Positions 1 through 11,589 are shown, counted from the first letter of the stretch. The stretch is DNA of 64,000 bases from Carettochelys insculpta (GCF_033958435.1 NC_134161.1:15500001-15564000), one strand, 5' to 3'. Numbers and translations are program-made. Notes: generated by a model from the sequence alone, not told the origin.

Positions 1-535
1 TAACACCTGCCAACAGCTGGGCTGCTTCGTAATCAGGCTCCTGCCCACTGTACAGTGCATGGACAGACCTAATAGCACTAGGAGATGTGGCAGTGGATGT
101 AGATCAAATATCAGCGCTCGTGCTGCTGAACTCTTCTGCAGACCGTGACACCGTTGACTGTGGGTTTTTGTTGCTCCTCTGGCACATCCTAGCTTGAGTA
201 AACAACACAGCTCTCTAATGACTCCAGTCATTCCTCTTCAGCAGGGTCCTGAAGAGACCTGCTCATTTTTCCCTATTGCTGTCACCTGTGAAAACCTACT
301 GACCCCATCTCATCCTCTGTGAAGACCATGAGGTTGCTTGGAAAGGTGAAACGATGGCACAGCTGTGCTGCCAACAGAAGCTGGGTGATGGCACCCAGCT
401 GCCTATATCCTGCTACACAGATTCCATTACAAGGAGGTCACAGTGCCTGCAGGAGAGTAGCTTCTGGGTGATGAGCACCTAGAACAAGTAGCAGAGACTG
501 TGCAAGATCAATGCATGGACAGAAGCTATAGAATC
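1..535. other. Unassigned sequence
   Basis: I see no long ORF, tandem array or recognised repeat in this stretch. It is mixed-composition DNA before the first MITE, and may be unique sequence or very old unrecognised repeat. Confidence 0.5.
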
Positions 536-538
536 TTA

Positions 539-615
539 GGCCAGGTCTACATTAGACCTTTAAGTCGATTGCAGATACACAATTCCAGCTAGGGCAAATG
601 CATAGCTGAAATTGA
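539..615 (+). mobile_element. Left part of a TTA-type MITE (family M1)
   Basis: The end GGCCAGGTCTAC is preceded by TTA at 536-538. The following bases match the M1 copies at 52471-52765 and, inverted, at 19703-19983, 25161-25455 and 58190-58389. The match stops at 615, where a CR1 element begins, and resumes at 2290. A three-base TTA duplication is typical of PIF/Harbinger-class transposons, so that class is inferred. No protein is encoded. Confidence 0.7.
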
Positions 616-1588
616 TAAGCTGAATAGTAACAAGTCTCCAGGACCAGATGGTATTCACCCAAGGGTTCTGAAAGAACTCAAATGTGAAATTGCGGAGTTA
701 TTAACAGTGGTTTGTAACCTATCCTTTAAATCCACTTTGGTACCAAATGACTGGAAGACGGCCAATATAACGCCAATATTTAAAAAAGGCTCTAGAGGAG
801 ACCCTGGCAATTATAGACCAATAAGTTTAACATCAGTACCAGGCAAATTAGTAGAAACACTAGTAAAGAATAAAATTGCAAGGCACGTAGAAGAGCACGA
901 ATTGTTGGGCAAAAGTCAGCATGGTTTCTGCAGAGGGAAGTCGTGTCTAACTAATCTATTAGAATTCTTTGAAGGGGTTAATAAACATGCGGACAAGGGG
1001 CACCCAGTGGACATAATATACCTAGATTTCCAGAAAGCCTTTGACACGGTCCCACACCAAAGGCTTTTATGTAAATTAGGTGGTCATGGGATAGGAGGAA
1101 AGATCCTTTCATGGATCGGGAATTGGTTAAAAGACAGAAAACAAAGGGTTGGAATAAATGGTAAATTTTCACAATGGAGGGGGGTAACTAGTGGTGTTCC
1201 CCAGGGGTCACTCCTGGGACCGATCCTGTTCAACTTGTTCATCAATGATCTAGAAAATGAGGTAAGCAGTGAGGTGGCAAAGTTTGCAGATGACACCAAG
1301 TTGTTCAGGACAGTCAAAACCAAAACAGATTGTGAAGAACTACAAAAAGATCTCAGCAAACTGAGTGATTGGGCAGCAAAATGGCAAATGAAATTTAATG
1401 TGGGTAAGTGTAAGGTAATGCATGTTGGAAAAAATAACCCAAATTACACATACTACATGATGGGGTCAAATTTAGCTACGACAGATCAGGAAAGGGATCT
1501 TGGAGTTATAGTGGATAGTTCTCTGAAGACATCCACGCAGTGTGCAGCGGCAGTTAGTAAAGCAAATAGGATGTTAGGGAATTATTAA
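616..1588 (+). pseudogene. CR1 ORF2 reverse transcriptase domain (5' part, frameshifted)
   Basis: This is the RT of a CR1 non-LTR retrotransposon, which would copy its own RNA at a nicked target. The frame is open from about 616, and the first Met is at 707 (293 residues to the stop). From that Met, the palm motif with YLDF is near 105-108, VPQGS at 164-168 and the catalytic FADD box at 193-196. CR1 RTs commonly have FADD rather than YADD. An SPGPDG motif lies upstream of the Met. An extra base in the G run near 1577-1580 puts a stop at 1586-1588; homology continues in the next frame. Both catalytic aspartates remain, but the frameshift and missing endonuclease make it non-functional. Confidence 0.9.
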
Positions 1589-2099
1589 AAAAGGGATCGA
1601 TAATAAGACAAAAGATATCATACTTCCCCTATATAAAACTATGGTACGCCCACATCTTGAGTACTGCGTGCAGATGTGGTCTCCTCATCTCAAAAAAGAT
1701 ATATTGGCATTAGAAAAGGTTCAGAAAAGGGCGACTAAGATGATTAGGGGCTTGGAACGGGTCCCATACGGGGAGAGGCTAGAGAGACTGGGACTTTTCA
1801 GTTTGGAAAAGAGGCGATTGAGGGGCGATATGATAGAGGTATATAAAATCATGAATGGTGTGGAGAAAGTGAATATAGAAAAATTATTTACCTTTTCCCA
1901 TAATACAAGAACTAGGGGACACCAAATGAAATTGATGGGTAGTAGGTTCAAAACTAATAAAAGGAAATTTTTCTTCACACGGCGCACAGTCAACCTGTGG
2001 AACTCCTTGCCCGAGGAGGCTGTGAAGGCCAGGACTCTATTAGGGTTTAAAAAAGAGCTTGATAAATTTTTGCAGGTTAGGTCCATAAATGGCTATTAG
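1589..2099 (+). pseudogene. CR1 ORF2 C-terminal region, shifted frame
   Basis: This continues the CR1 ORF2 reading after the frameshift just upstream. The open segment from Met 1641 gives 152 residues, with the CR1 C-terminal pattern RPHLEYCVQ, then [14 protein letters not shown], then [17 protein letters not shown], and WNSLPEEAV near the end. No function is settled for this part; it is a conserved RT thumb or C-terminal segment in the CR1 clade. It ends in TAG at 2097-2099, and the 3' UTR runs to 2289. Confidence 0.88.
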
Positions 2100-2289
2100 C
2101 CAGGGATAAAGTATGGTGCCCTAGCCCTCAGAACAAGGGCAGGAGATGGATGGCAGGAGATAAATCACTTGATCATTGTCTTCTGTTCTCCTTCTCTGGG
2201 GCATCTGGCATTGGCCACCGTCGGCAGATGGGATGCTGGGCTGGATGGACCTTTGGTCTGACCCAGTATGGCCGTTCTTATGTTCTTAT

Positions 2290-2479
2290 GAAATTGACTT
2301 ATCTATGTTTGACTTGCCTGGCCATCCTCACTGTGGGAGGTCAATGGGAGAGTTTCTCTTGTCACCCTCCCTTACTCCTGGGGCAGTTGAGGAGTACAAG
2401 GCTCTACTGTCAACCCTTGATCGTTCGATTTTGCGTGTCCCTGGTAGGTGCACAAAATCAAACCGCAGAAGACATACCC
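2290..2479 (+). mobile_element. Right part of the split M1 MITE
   Basis: Starting at the GAAATTGA duplicate, this continues the M1 sequence broken at 615, including the internal GTCAATGGGAGAGTTTCTC tract. It ends in GACATACCC followed by TTA at 2480-2482, matching the TTA before 539. A piece before the right end seems deleted compared with the other M1 copies. Confidence 0.7.
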
Positions 2480-2482
2480 TTA

Positions 2483-4097
2483 GTGCTTTCCCACTGTCCT
2501 ACCTTGAGAGCAGTCTTCAGTCTTCAGCAGCTCACAGCTCAAAGGGGGACAATGTGAAGATGTTCTACAGCAGGCAGGTAGTGCTGTCTTAGTACCTTAG
2601 CTGGGCAGAGAGGTGACTCAGCTAAGGTCATGGTCCTACCTGAACTGGGAATAAAAGACAGAGACTGAGAAGTTTAAAGCTGTGGCGATGAAGCACTTAA
2701 GAATTCTGGGAGGGTAGCCCAAGCGTTTGTGCACAGGGCTTTGATTTAATCCTGAAGACAGAAAACAGTGAGTGTACAGGATCACTGCGTGACATTTCTT
2801 CTGACCCGTGTGAGTCTCTGCATACGTTTTGATTTGGAGTACAGCAGAGTTAGGCCTGGTCGACACACAGTGCTTGTACCAATTAGAAGCGTGATTGTTT
2901 TTATTTATATTCGAACAGAAATAACGATACTGGTTCAACCTCTACTATGGATGCAGTTATAAAGATACTTTCTTTTCTAATGTGGGAATAGCAGTTATTC
3001 TTGTATAGGTCACCTTTATACCAGAGTAACTAGGAGGGGTGGCATGGTTATAGCCACACAATATTTGTGCATAGGTAAGCTCTTAAGGCAGTGCCACAAA
3101 GTATATGGCATATGCAAAAAGGCATAAGGACTAGAAGGCTGATTAAATTCTGGACCTGCTGATCTTGGCGGTTTCCTTTGACTGTTGTTTAAACATTTGG
3201 TTTTGCTGGGTAGAAGGGTTTTTTGATTATTTATTTATTCAATAACCTGCCAGCTTACAAAATGTGGAACTTTTGCAATGTCTCTTATCTTCTGCCGAGC
3301 CACTGAGATGGCAAAATATATTCTCTGTCTCAACAATCCAGCTTGTATTTGCATGAGGAAATTGGAAAGCAAGTTGTTTTTCTTCGTTTGCATGACAATA
3401 CCCCAACTGCAATACAATTCACTGTTTAATTTGCGATAGTTAGTGGGTGAGAAGAATGGGCCATGCAGTTTGGCTCAGTTATGTTGCTGATGTCATTGTT
3501 GTAGTTAAATGAGATTTATAAGTAAAGTTGAAGAAACCGAACAGACCTGTATGTTCAGCAGATTGTCAGCCTGTGGAATAAGATGCCTGGTGTCACAGAG
3601 TACAGACAATTCCAGTGACGAGTCCCTGGAGTTTTGCTGAGTAAGAAATTCAGGACTGAGGCTCTAACAATCCTGACGCCCCAGAGCAGCCACTGACCTA
3701 GTAGATTACCCACAGGACTGGGAATTAGTCTTCGATATGGCAGCACTTGATCTTGGCAGCTGTGATTTACAGCTATTTTGGGTAAGGGTGTGACCTTTTT
3801 ACTGCTACAACCACAAGTATGGATGCAGATATACTGCTCTGGGGGGCCTTTGCACCAGCAAGGCTTGGAGAATACGTTCTGCTGATATAAAGCGCCTTTA
3901 GACTGACATAACTGTGACCACATCGGGGCCGGGGGGTGGTGGGCTGTAGAGATGGAACCTTGTCAGTCCAGGGGAAGCACTGCAACTGGACATGAGGGTG
4001 CTCAGGTAATTAATGTCCTGATCCTGCAGTGTGCCAGTGCCCCCTGCAGGGCGCAGAGCGCTGGTTCTGTCACCACAAAGGTATGGCTGGTTCTGAT
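2483..4097. other. Unassigned AT-leaning sequence
   Basis: About 1.6 kb without a supported gene. The short ORFs have no recognisable domain and show no splice context I can defend. No tandem repeat stands out. Confidence 0.5.
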
Positions 4098-4945
4098 CAT
4101 AGAATCCTAGGGCTGGAAGGGGCCTCAGGAGGTCATCGAGTCGAGCCCCCCTGCCCAAAGCAGGTTCAACCCAGCCAGGTCTTTGTTCAGCCTGGACTTA
4201 AAAACCTCTAGGGATGGAGATTCCATCACCTCTCTATGTAACAAATTCCAGTGCTTCACCGCCCTCCTGGGGAAATCATTTTTCCTAATATCCAACCTAC
4301 AATTCCTGCTCTGTAACTTGAGACCATTGCTCCTTGTTCTGCCATCCATCACTACTGAGAACAGCCTCTTTCCATCATCTTTAGAGGCCCCCTTCAGGAA
4401 ATTGAAGGCTGCTATCAAATCCCTCCTCACTCTTCTCTTCTGCAAACTAAATAAGCTCAATTCCCTCAGTGTCTCCTCATAGGTCATGTGCTCCAGCCCC
4501 CTAATCATTTTTGTTGCTCTCTGCTGGACCGCTCCAGTGCATCCACATCCTTTCAGTACTGGGGGGCCCAGAACTGGACTCAATACTCCAGATATGGTCT
4601 GACCTGTGATGAACAGAGGGGAATAATAACTTCTCTAGAGCGTCTGGAAGTGGTTCTCCTAATGCACCCCAATATGCCATTAGCCTTCTTGGCTACAAAG
4701 GCACACTGACTCATATCCAGCCTCTCATCCACTGTAATCCACAGGTCCCTCTCCACTGCACTGCTATCCAGCCAGCTGGTTCCCAGTCTGTAACAATGCT
4801 TGGGATTCTTCCATCCCAAGTGCAGGACTCTGCACCTGTCCTTGTTGAGCCTCATCAGATTACTTTTGGTCCAGTCCTGCAGTTTATCTAGGTGATTCTG
4901 GACCATATCCTTATCCTCCAATGTATCTGTCTGTCCCCCTAGATT
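4098..4945 (-). mobile_element. CR1 LINE 3' portion, minus strand
   Basis: The CR1 3' terminus is at the low-coordinate end, with ATAGAATCCTAGGGCTGGAAG read on the plus strand. Upstream in the element, the minus strand gives two ORF2 pieces: 4972-4580 (start about 130 residues before the CR1-type RPYLEY) and 4583-4125, with [12 protein letters not shown]. The two are in different frames, so the gene is broken near 4581. Its 5' end abuts the 3' end of another CR1 near 4946. Confidence 0.88.
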
Positions 4946-5725
4946 TGCTGAGAAGGGACCTTGAGAAGTCATGGAGTCTAGTCCCCTGCCCTCATAGCAG
5001 GACCAAGCAACAGTTTAAGTTATCCTGGTTAGATATTTATCCAACCTGTTCCGAACTATCTCCAATGACGGAGATTCTACAATCAACCTCAGCAATTTAT
5101 TCCAGTATCTAACCACTCTGACAGTTAGGAAGTTTTTCCTAATGTCCGACTTAAACCATCCTTGCTGCAATTTAAACTCATTGCTTCTTGTCCTATTTTC
5201 AGAGTCTAGGAAAAAATAAGTGTTTGCCCTCTTCCTTGTATCACCCTTTTAGGTACGTGCAAGCTGTTATTTCCCCTCTCAGCCTTCTCTTTTCCAAACT
5301 AAACAAATCCAGTTCTTTTAATCTTCTCTCATAGGTCAGATTTTTCAGACCTGTAATCATTCTAGTCGCTCTTCTCTGGATCGTCTCCAGTTTCTCCACA
5401 ACTTTCTAGAAAAGTGGTGCCCAGAACTGGGCACAATACTCCAACTGGGGCCTAATCAGCGCAGAGCAGGGTAGAAGAGTTACTTCTGATGCCTTGCCCA
5501 CAACACTTAATGCATCCCAGAACCATGTTTGCCTTTTTTGCAACAGCATCACGCTGTTGACTCATACTAAACTTGTGGTTCACCATGACCCCTAGATTCC
5601 TTTCTGCAGTACTCCATCCTGGGGAGTGGTTTCCCATTCTGTAAGTGTGAGCTGATTGTTCCTCGCTAAGTGGAGCACTTTGCATTTGTCCTTCCTGAAC
5701 TTCATCCTATTTGCCTCAGACACGT
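4946..5725 (-). mobile_element. Second CR1 LINE 3' portion, minus strand, abutting the first
   Basis: The 3' UTR begins near 4946 with a tract like GAAGGGACCTTGAGAAGTC, and the ORF2 C-terminal region continues to about 5725. A short open piece at 5685-5452 carries the CR1 pattern AERNLGVMV then KKANMVLGCIK. Other frames are interrupted, so this is a decayed copy. It differs clearly from the 4098-4945 copy and is probably another subfamily. Confidence 0.85.
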
Positions 5726-6350
5726 TTTCTTGCCAGGAATGTTGATAAGAAATGGCAGTTCCCATTGCGACACAAAGTCACAGGTATGGATCTGGTGAAA
5801 CCATGACAACATTTGTTCATTTTCAGAGCTGGATCAATACAAAATGCTTTTGAATATTCCCCCATTTATTTTTTTTAAATATTAATCAATTAACTAACAA
5901 AGATTTTATGACTAATCCCTGAGTTTTTCCTTTAGCACAAAGAAATATTAACAGTAGCTTGCAGTCATCAGACTGAATAAAAGAGTGAATAAGGCCAGAG
6001 AGATTAAAAGTTCGGAGGAAAACATTTAGCAGTGAAAATCAATTTTGCTCCACGAACATGGGCCAAGGTTGGAAAATATATGGAGAATCAGTCTCTAGCA
6101 AACGTATGTCACTGAAGACAAGCTAAAGGAAGTGTGACTATGCTTCCTTGGTAGCAGTGATTCTCTTTAACCTGCTGTGTTTAAATACAGCTGCAGCTAT
6201 GGATTAAAAATATGATTTTTTCAGGTGATGTTTATCACAACAAAGATTAAAGAGAATATACACAAAGCAGAATATTTTTGAGGACAACGCACAGAACTGA
6301 TTTCTGTAGCAGGGAAGCCCCAATTTCTGAATGGGTCACTATTAGCCTCT
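5726..6350. other. Unassigned AT-rich sequence
   Basis: No ORF, repeat or RNA feature is supported here. The sequence is AT-rich with ordinary short homopolymers. Confidence 0.45.
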
Positions 6351-6630
6351 GTCCACACTGCAGTCAGAGAGCTGAATACAGCAATGTAGACATGCCTGAC
6401 TTAGCATTGTAGCTAGCTAGAATGACTCTAGCAGCGAAGCAGTGGCAGCCCAGGCTCCCTGTTTGTGTGTGTTTACCCAGGGGCCAAGGAGGGTTGTACA
6501 ACCTGGGCTGCTGCAGCTTCTCTTCTGTTATTAATCTGATCTAACTAGATCCAAGCTAGCTCAGATGCATCTGCACATGCAGCAGTCATGGCTGTGATTG
6601 TCACGTAGACAGACTGCAGTGTAAGTAGCA
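6351..6630. mobile_element. Possible MITE with inverted CTGCAGTGTRGAC-like ends
   Basis: The left side reads TCTGTCCACACTGCAGTC and the right side GTAGACAGACTGCAGTGTAAG, which are roughly inverted. A GCAATGTAGACATGCCT tract also occurs inside. I saw only a possible second end, near 61850-61873, so family membership is tentative. No coding content. Confidence 0.4.
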
Positions 6631-6793
6631 GGTCTGATCTGACAGACCCTGTGCTGAACTCTCTTCCTTGCCACAGCTTGGCTCAACAGAGGTGAACAGG
6701 GGGCTATCAAGTGCCCTGTCCCAATATTGCCAAGCCCTAGTGTAAGTTAGAGCAGCTGCAGGGCTGCTCTCACCACTGGTTTACAGACTCTCA

Positions 6794-7237
6794 GGCTATG
6801 TCTAGATTACAGGGGTGTGTTGGCAGAAATTTGTGTCTGAAGGTATCTTGTGACAGAACTTCTGTCAACAGATCACATCCAAATGGCAGGGCAGATCGAA
6901 AGAGCAATCCACTCTGTCGACAGAGAGCGGGCAGACTGCCCTGCCATTCTATCGGCAACACAGCTACCCGAAAGCACAGCAGACAGGTTTGTGCAGTGGC
7001 CTGGAGGCCTTTTCTCTCAACAGAAGGGCCCTGGAATGTCCAGACCAGCATTTTGTTGAGCGATCTCTGTCAACAGTGCCGTTCTTCCTCCTGGCGAGCA
7101 GGGTATGGCTGTTGACAAAAGCACTGTGTTCTGGCAACTTACTGTCAGCAGAACGTGTTTGGCAGTGTGGATGCTCCACTTGTTCTGTCAACAAAATGGC
7201 CATTTTGTCAACTAATTTCTTTAGTCTAGATATAGCC
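6794..7237. mobile_element. MITE family M2 (444 bp, GTCGACAGA-rich)
   Basis: The terminal inverted repeat GGCTATGTCTAGA at the left pairs with TCTAGATATAGCC at the right. The inside is rich in TGTCGACAGA and TCTGTCAACA motifs, in both orientations. Flanks are TCA (6791-6793) and TTA (7238-7240), a one-base-mismatched three-base duplication that fits a Harbinger-type origin. The ORFs across it on both strands arise from the repeat structure and are not genes. Confidence 0.75.
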
Positions 7238-9107
7238 TTAGTGAAAAGTTGGCCCCACACCTGTTCCCGCAGCCATCACCACCAGGTATAGGGGGAAGTC
7301 AATACAAGTTTACGTGAATAGCACATTTCACTGTGGGGTACTTGTCCATGACTGAGGCTTTATAGCATTACGGCAATGCACATTATAATTGTACTTGATA
7401 ATAATAGTAATTAATAAGACTAGCTCCACTCCACAAGCAAAGGTCTCTGGTTAGCCACAGCAAGTATCTGGCCACCGTGCACCACCTAAATGGAAAAAAA
7501 AAAAAAAGCCATAGTAGACCAGAGCTTCTAGCTTCTTTTCCATAGGTATCTTGCCTCTGAGGGGCCAATCCTGAACTAATTAACAAATATGTGGGGAGAT
7601 TTTGTTTGCTTTTTCCTGCATGACATGGTTTTGTTCTGATTGGTCTTTTTGTGAGAGTGGGAGAAGGGGTTAATTAGACAGCACAGCTTAATGATATCTT
7701 TTATTCCTTCACTCTGTTAAGAATTGTGGGCCAGATACTTAACTTATGTAAATTGACTTCCCCATTAGATCAGCCGAGGAGCTTCTTAACACTGATACTT
7801 GGAGTAGATCCTTGAGTTCTCAGTGTTGGGGTTGCAATTCCCAGGGGGCGTAATGAATGATTGTTGGCAAGTCATGGCCACCATGCCCTTGCTGTGTTGC
7901 CAGGCTAGGAGGAGGAAGAGATTCAGGGAGGGGACTGTTCTGTTAATTTATCTGGAATAAGTATGTCCAAAGTGTTTACATACCTCAGTCACTGTCCAGC
8001 ATTAAACAGTGTTATCCAAGGTTTGGCACACACAGATCTTGGCCTGCTTATTCCTGTGGCAAATGCATCATTAAAAAATCCTTGACCCTTTTCCTAACGA
8101 TTCAGAAAAGAAGTGAAATCAGTTAAAGCCTTTGAAAAGGAAAGTTTTTGGCCACACTTCTTGTTCCTGTTCCCTTTAGCTTGAGGGAGATTTGAGAAGG
8201 AGACACCCCCTATTTTGACAGCCTCTCAGCTGGTATCTGACAGGCCTTTGGGGGGAAGGAGAAGAGTTGTGTTAAGATGAGCTGGAGCTGCTGTTGTTGC
8301 TAGTGCTGTTAACATCTAATTCTGTTTCATCTCGGGGCATTTGGAGCTGATAGGTGCCCTAATGGGAACTGGAGCCCCCTCACTGGCTTAGTCTGGTCAG
8401 GACAGCACTCAAGATTAGGATGAAGGTCTGGGAGACCAGCAACCTTGATGGTGAAGTTCATCATCTCTCCATTTTTCTTTCTATCTCTTTTGCCATCCCC
8501 AAAATCTGTTTCTTTGAGGACCCACAAAGGGAGTAGTAGGTAGAATTGCCCAATCCCTTATTATTTTGTCAGCCAATACTGACAGACCAGTTCTGGTTCA
8601 TTACTTTCCAGTTCCAGATCTTCTCTTTTTTCCAAACATGGTTTAACGCAGTCTTTGAATTCTACCAGGAGGCCTTTGTGTTCAGATTAATTCCATTTTC
8701 CTGTCTCCCTTTCATACCCTTTTCCAATCAACATTTGTTATAGGTTGGAGTGATGTTTTCTGAACTCTTGCAAACTCTGCACATTGAGCTCAGAATTAGA
8801 TTAGATTTGTAGTCCCAATTATCACAACAGGCTCTGTTACCGGCATAAATTTCTTTATCCCTTCCATGCTTCAGGGACACATGCACCTTTACCCAATCCC
8901 TAAGGCTCAACGTGAAACCCTGTTGATTCAATTACCCACTCTTACCCAATTCCTAGGGCTTGGGGTGTATTTTCCTGCGGGTCTGCAGGATCTCTGCCAC
9001 TGAAAAAGCCTTACACCGTAATATTTTTATTCTCTATTTATTGACAATTACCAAGCAAGGAGAATACATGCTAAGCACACAGTATCATGCTCACCAGCCC
9101 TGATTAA
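7238..9107. other. Unassigned sequence
   Basis: About 1.9 kb with no supported gene. It contains a 15-base A run at 7494-7508 and T-rich tracts near 8460-8700. The ORFs are short and featureless. Confidence 0.45.
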
Positions 9108-9153
9108 AAACAAGAAGTCCTGTGGCACCTTATAGACCAACAGATATTTTGGA
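9108..9153 (-). mobile_element. Short Penelope-type unit, first part (interrupted)
   Basis: ACAAGAAGTCCTGTGGCACC and the following tract match the terminal unit also seen at 20114-20236 and 54364-54453. It is broken at 9153 by the inverted dimer and resumes at about 9413 with TTTAAGCTTTCGTGGGCAAA, ending near 9440. Confidence 0.65.
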
Positions 9154-9400
9154 ACAAAAAGCAGTCAAGTAGCACTTTAAAGACTAGCAAAATAATTTAT
9201 CAGGTGAGCTTTCGTGGGACAGACCCACTTCTTGACTTGGAGTCTGTTCTGGTCTGGCTATGGTCTGAAGAAGTGGGTCTGTCCCACGAAAGCTCATCTG
9301 ATAAACTATTTTGCTAGTCTTTAAAGTGCTACTTGACTGCTTTTTGTTTTGATCGTGTATAGACCAGCACGGCTCCCTCTCTGTTACTATTCAACATGCA
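9154..9400 (+). mobile_element. Penelope-type inverted dimer (hairpin) with 12-bp target duplication
   Basis: Two 80-bp arms, 9154-9233 and 9268-9347, are inverted copies of each other with only two mismatches I can count, around a 34-base spacer. A tail (9348-9400) follows the right arm. AGATATTTTGGA flanks the insert at 9142-9153 and 9401-9412, and the host unit reads straight through it. The arm sequence, with CCCACGAAAGCTCAT, matches the 3' end of the Penelope fragments at 38368 and 44156. Inverted terminal segments at the 5' side are a known Penelope arrangement. No protein is encoded. Confidence 0.75.
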
Positions 9401-9412
9401 AGATATTTTGGA

Positions 9413-9440
9413 GTTTAAGCTTTCGTGGGCAAAGACCTAG
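9413..9440 (-). mobile_element. Short Penelope-type unit, second part
   Basis: This continues the unit cut at 9153, with the GCTTTCGTGGGCAAAGACC tract typical of the family. The rest of the unit is lost. Confidence 0.55.
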
Positions 9441-9529
9441 CTCTCAGGGAGTGGAACAGGTTGGGTTAGAGCAAGGGGCTGGGAGTGCCTGGTTCTGGGG
9501 GAGAAAGGGGCATTGAGCCACATATTATA

Positions 9530-9568
9530 TATTTATTTTATTTATCTATCTGTCTAGATAAAATAAAT
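9530..9568. repeat. AT-rich imperfect palindrome
   Basis: TATTTATTTTAT on the left mirrors ATAAAATAAATA on the right around a TATCTATCTGTC centre. This is probably chance or microsatellite-derived structure. Confidence 0.4.
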
Positions 9569-9639
9569 AGGTGGGTCTTGGCACTCTGTCCACATGGCTC
9601 TTCACACGCTGTCTGTGGCTTTTCATCCCTACCTGGCTG

Positions 9640-9752
9640 GCCATGCTCAGTCTAGATTCACTTTGTCCTGCCTTATTGCTGGGGGGCGTGGCGGTGGTGG
9701 ACTGGGTGACTTCTGAAGGTCCCTTCCAGCTCCACATTTCTATGACTCTTGA
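9640..9752 (+). mobile_element. CR1 3'-end remnant
   Basis: GACTTCTGAAGGTCCCTTCC and CATTTCTATGACTC match the extreme 3' end of one CR1 subfamily. Only the tail is recognisable and the 5' limit is uncertain. Confidence 0.5.
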
Positions 9753-11589
9753 CCAGCTGAAGGGATGCACGCCTGAGCTGTCTCCCTGAATTTGCACAAC
9801 GGTGTCGACTGGCATGGATCAAGGGGACCACAGCGCTCTCTTCACTCTGCCCTGATATTCAGCTTGGTGCAGAACTGCCCCCCTCCCCTCCCCCTCGCTA
9901 CCCCCTACACACACCTTGCCTGGGGACCTGTGGTGGCTATCAGCCCTGCTGCTGACAACAGGACTTGAGCTGGGGCGGGGGACAGTCAGAACACAGCATG
10001 CCTCCTCTCCCAGCCCTCAGAGGTGCACAGAGCAGTGCAGGGCTCCAGCTGCCATCGCGGGTGGTTAGAAGCTCTGGACCCCTTTCTTCCCTGTCCCCCT
10101 GGATGGGCACAATTGTCAGAGGCAGCAGCTGAGCTGAGTGTTGGTGTCTCAGCCAGTCACATGATCTGGTCATTTGAACTTTTTCTGGATGCTTTTTAAG
10201 TGACCTTTTTTCTACCCGTGGCCCAATAACAAAACATACCAATTCTCATTTCCCAGTGCCTGTTAAAGCCATGATTTAAGGGGGTTTTCAAACAGCCTCC
10301 TCCCATCCCATCCCACCTCTAGCTTGTATAAAAAGAGCTCATGAAAATCACCATGTGACACCCAATCAATATCCTTTGCTACTAATGTCCCAGGAGGGTG
10401 TTTGCTAAGATCAGATCTCCCAAACAGCACTCGGAGAGCTCTTACAGAGGAGCGAGAGCTCTGCTTTCTGTTGATAGACATTTACCTTCCACTGTAATGT
10501 ATTTAGGAGGAAAATTGCCACTTACACTTACAAAGCAAATTGGCTCACACTCGGTAATAGGCTTTGCGACTTTCTGGGAAAGGTCATCTTGAAGACTTTT
10601 GCACTTTGCAGAACTTACACGATCTTGACAGCTAGGAGAGGAATCGTACGGTCCGGAACTGTCATTTTCTCTCTGTATTATGACCTCAGAAATCCCACAA
10701 ACGCAGTAAGACTGACGCATCTGCCACTATTGCTGCCAGCAATATAAAATATAAAAATTTGCCCATTGGGTCTCCTCACTTAAAATAGCAGCCTCAGGAT
10801 GCAGACATACACAAACCCCATAACACCTGTATCAGCCAGGGAACATGGGCTTATTTTTCTGTATTTGTATACCTTTGCAGCCTGCCATGTGCTGCCACAG
10901 AAGACCCCATGTTCCATTATAATGTTATTAGCCATCACTGTGGCAACAAATAGAGATGTGTTTGCAACAGTAACTATCACAGGTCTCTGAGGGGTCTTTA
11001 CCCTTGAGTGTATTCAGTTGATAGCAAAAACAAAGTGCACATAAAACAAGCAGGTTAGAAAAGAGGCAGTGGGCTGCCGTTCTCCATCCAGGCTGCAGAA
11101 GAGCAGCCAGTAGCAAATTACCAGCCCACGCTGAGTAATTACATTTGTGGCTTCTCCTAGGTGAATGTCATCCTCTTACAGGTACCAGTAATTGCAACAT
11201 GCTGCACTGTCAGCTGATGCAAACTGTTGGGGTGGTGAAGCTGCCGAAGCAATGGTGCTAATATCTTAATGAAATAATTATTAATGATATAGTCATTGGT
11301 TGATAAGGGTGAAACTGAATGGTCTGGGCCTCAGGCTTGCGTTCTGCCTGAGAGAGCAACAGTGTGTGTGTCTCTGGAACATGTGACAGTTGTGTGTGTC
11401 TCTGGAACATGCTACAGCAATGCAGAAAATTCTAGCAAACAACAGAACCTGGGGTTTAGAGGTCCCATGAAAACCGAAAGGGTAAGCTGTACATTTCACA
11501 GACCTCACAGAAAACTATTTCAAAATGACCCTTTGTGTTTCTGTGCAGCAATCCTGGGCTGATGCATTGGCATACTTGGTAACGTGGCT
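9753..11589. other. Unassigned sequence
   Basis: No gene is supported. A GC-rich patch lies at 9850-10100 and AT-richer DNA after 10650. Near 11357-11412 a segment with TGTGTGTGTCTCTGGAACAT is present as two tandem copies about 28 bp apart. Confidence 0.45.

Larger units (their letters stand above)
616..2289 (+). mobile_element. 5'-truncated CR1 LINE inserted in a MITE
   Basis: This copy keeps the RT part of CR1 ORF2, its C-terminal region and the 3' UTR. The 3' end carries the short CR1-type terminal repeat TTCTTATG twice (2275-2290). GAAATTGA occurs at 608-615 and again at 2290-2297, so it is a probable 8-bp target duplication. The MITE sequence is continuous across it. The endonuclease half of ORF2 and all of ORF1 are missing, as in most CR1 copies truncated during reverse transcription. 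It is one of the least decayed CR1 copies here. Confidence 0.9.

Noticed and set aside
9154..9400. Hammerhead ribozyme in the Penelope-type unit
   Set aside because: Penelope elements are known to carry hammerheads and the unit has TGATGAG-like and CGAAAG tracts, but they fall on opposite strands, so the catalytic core cannot form as written.
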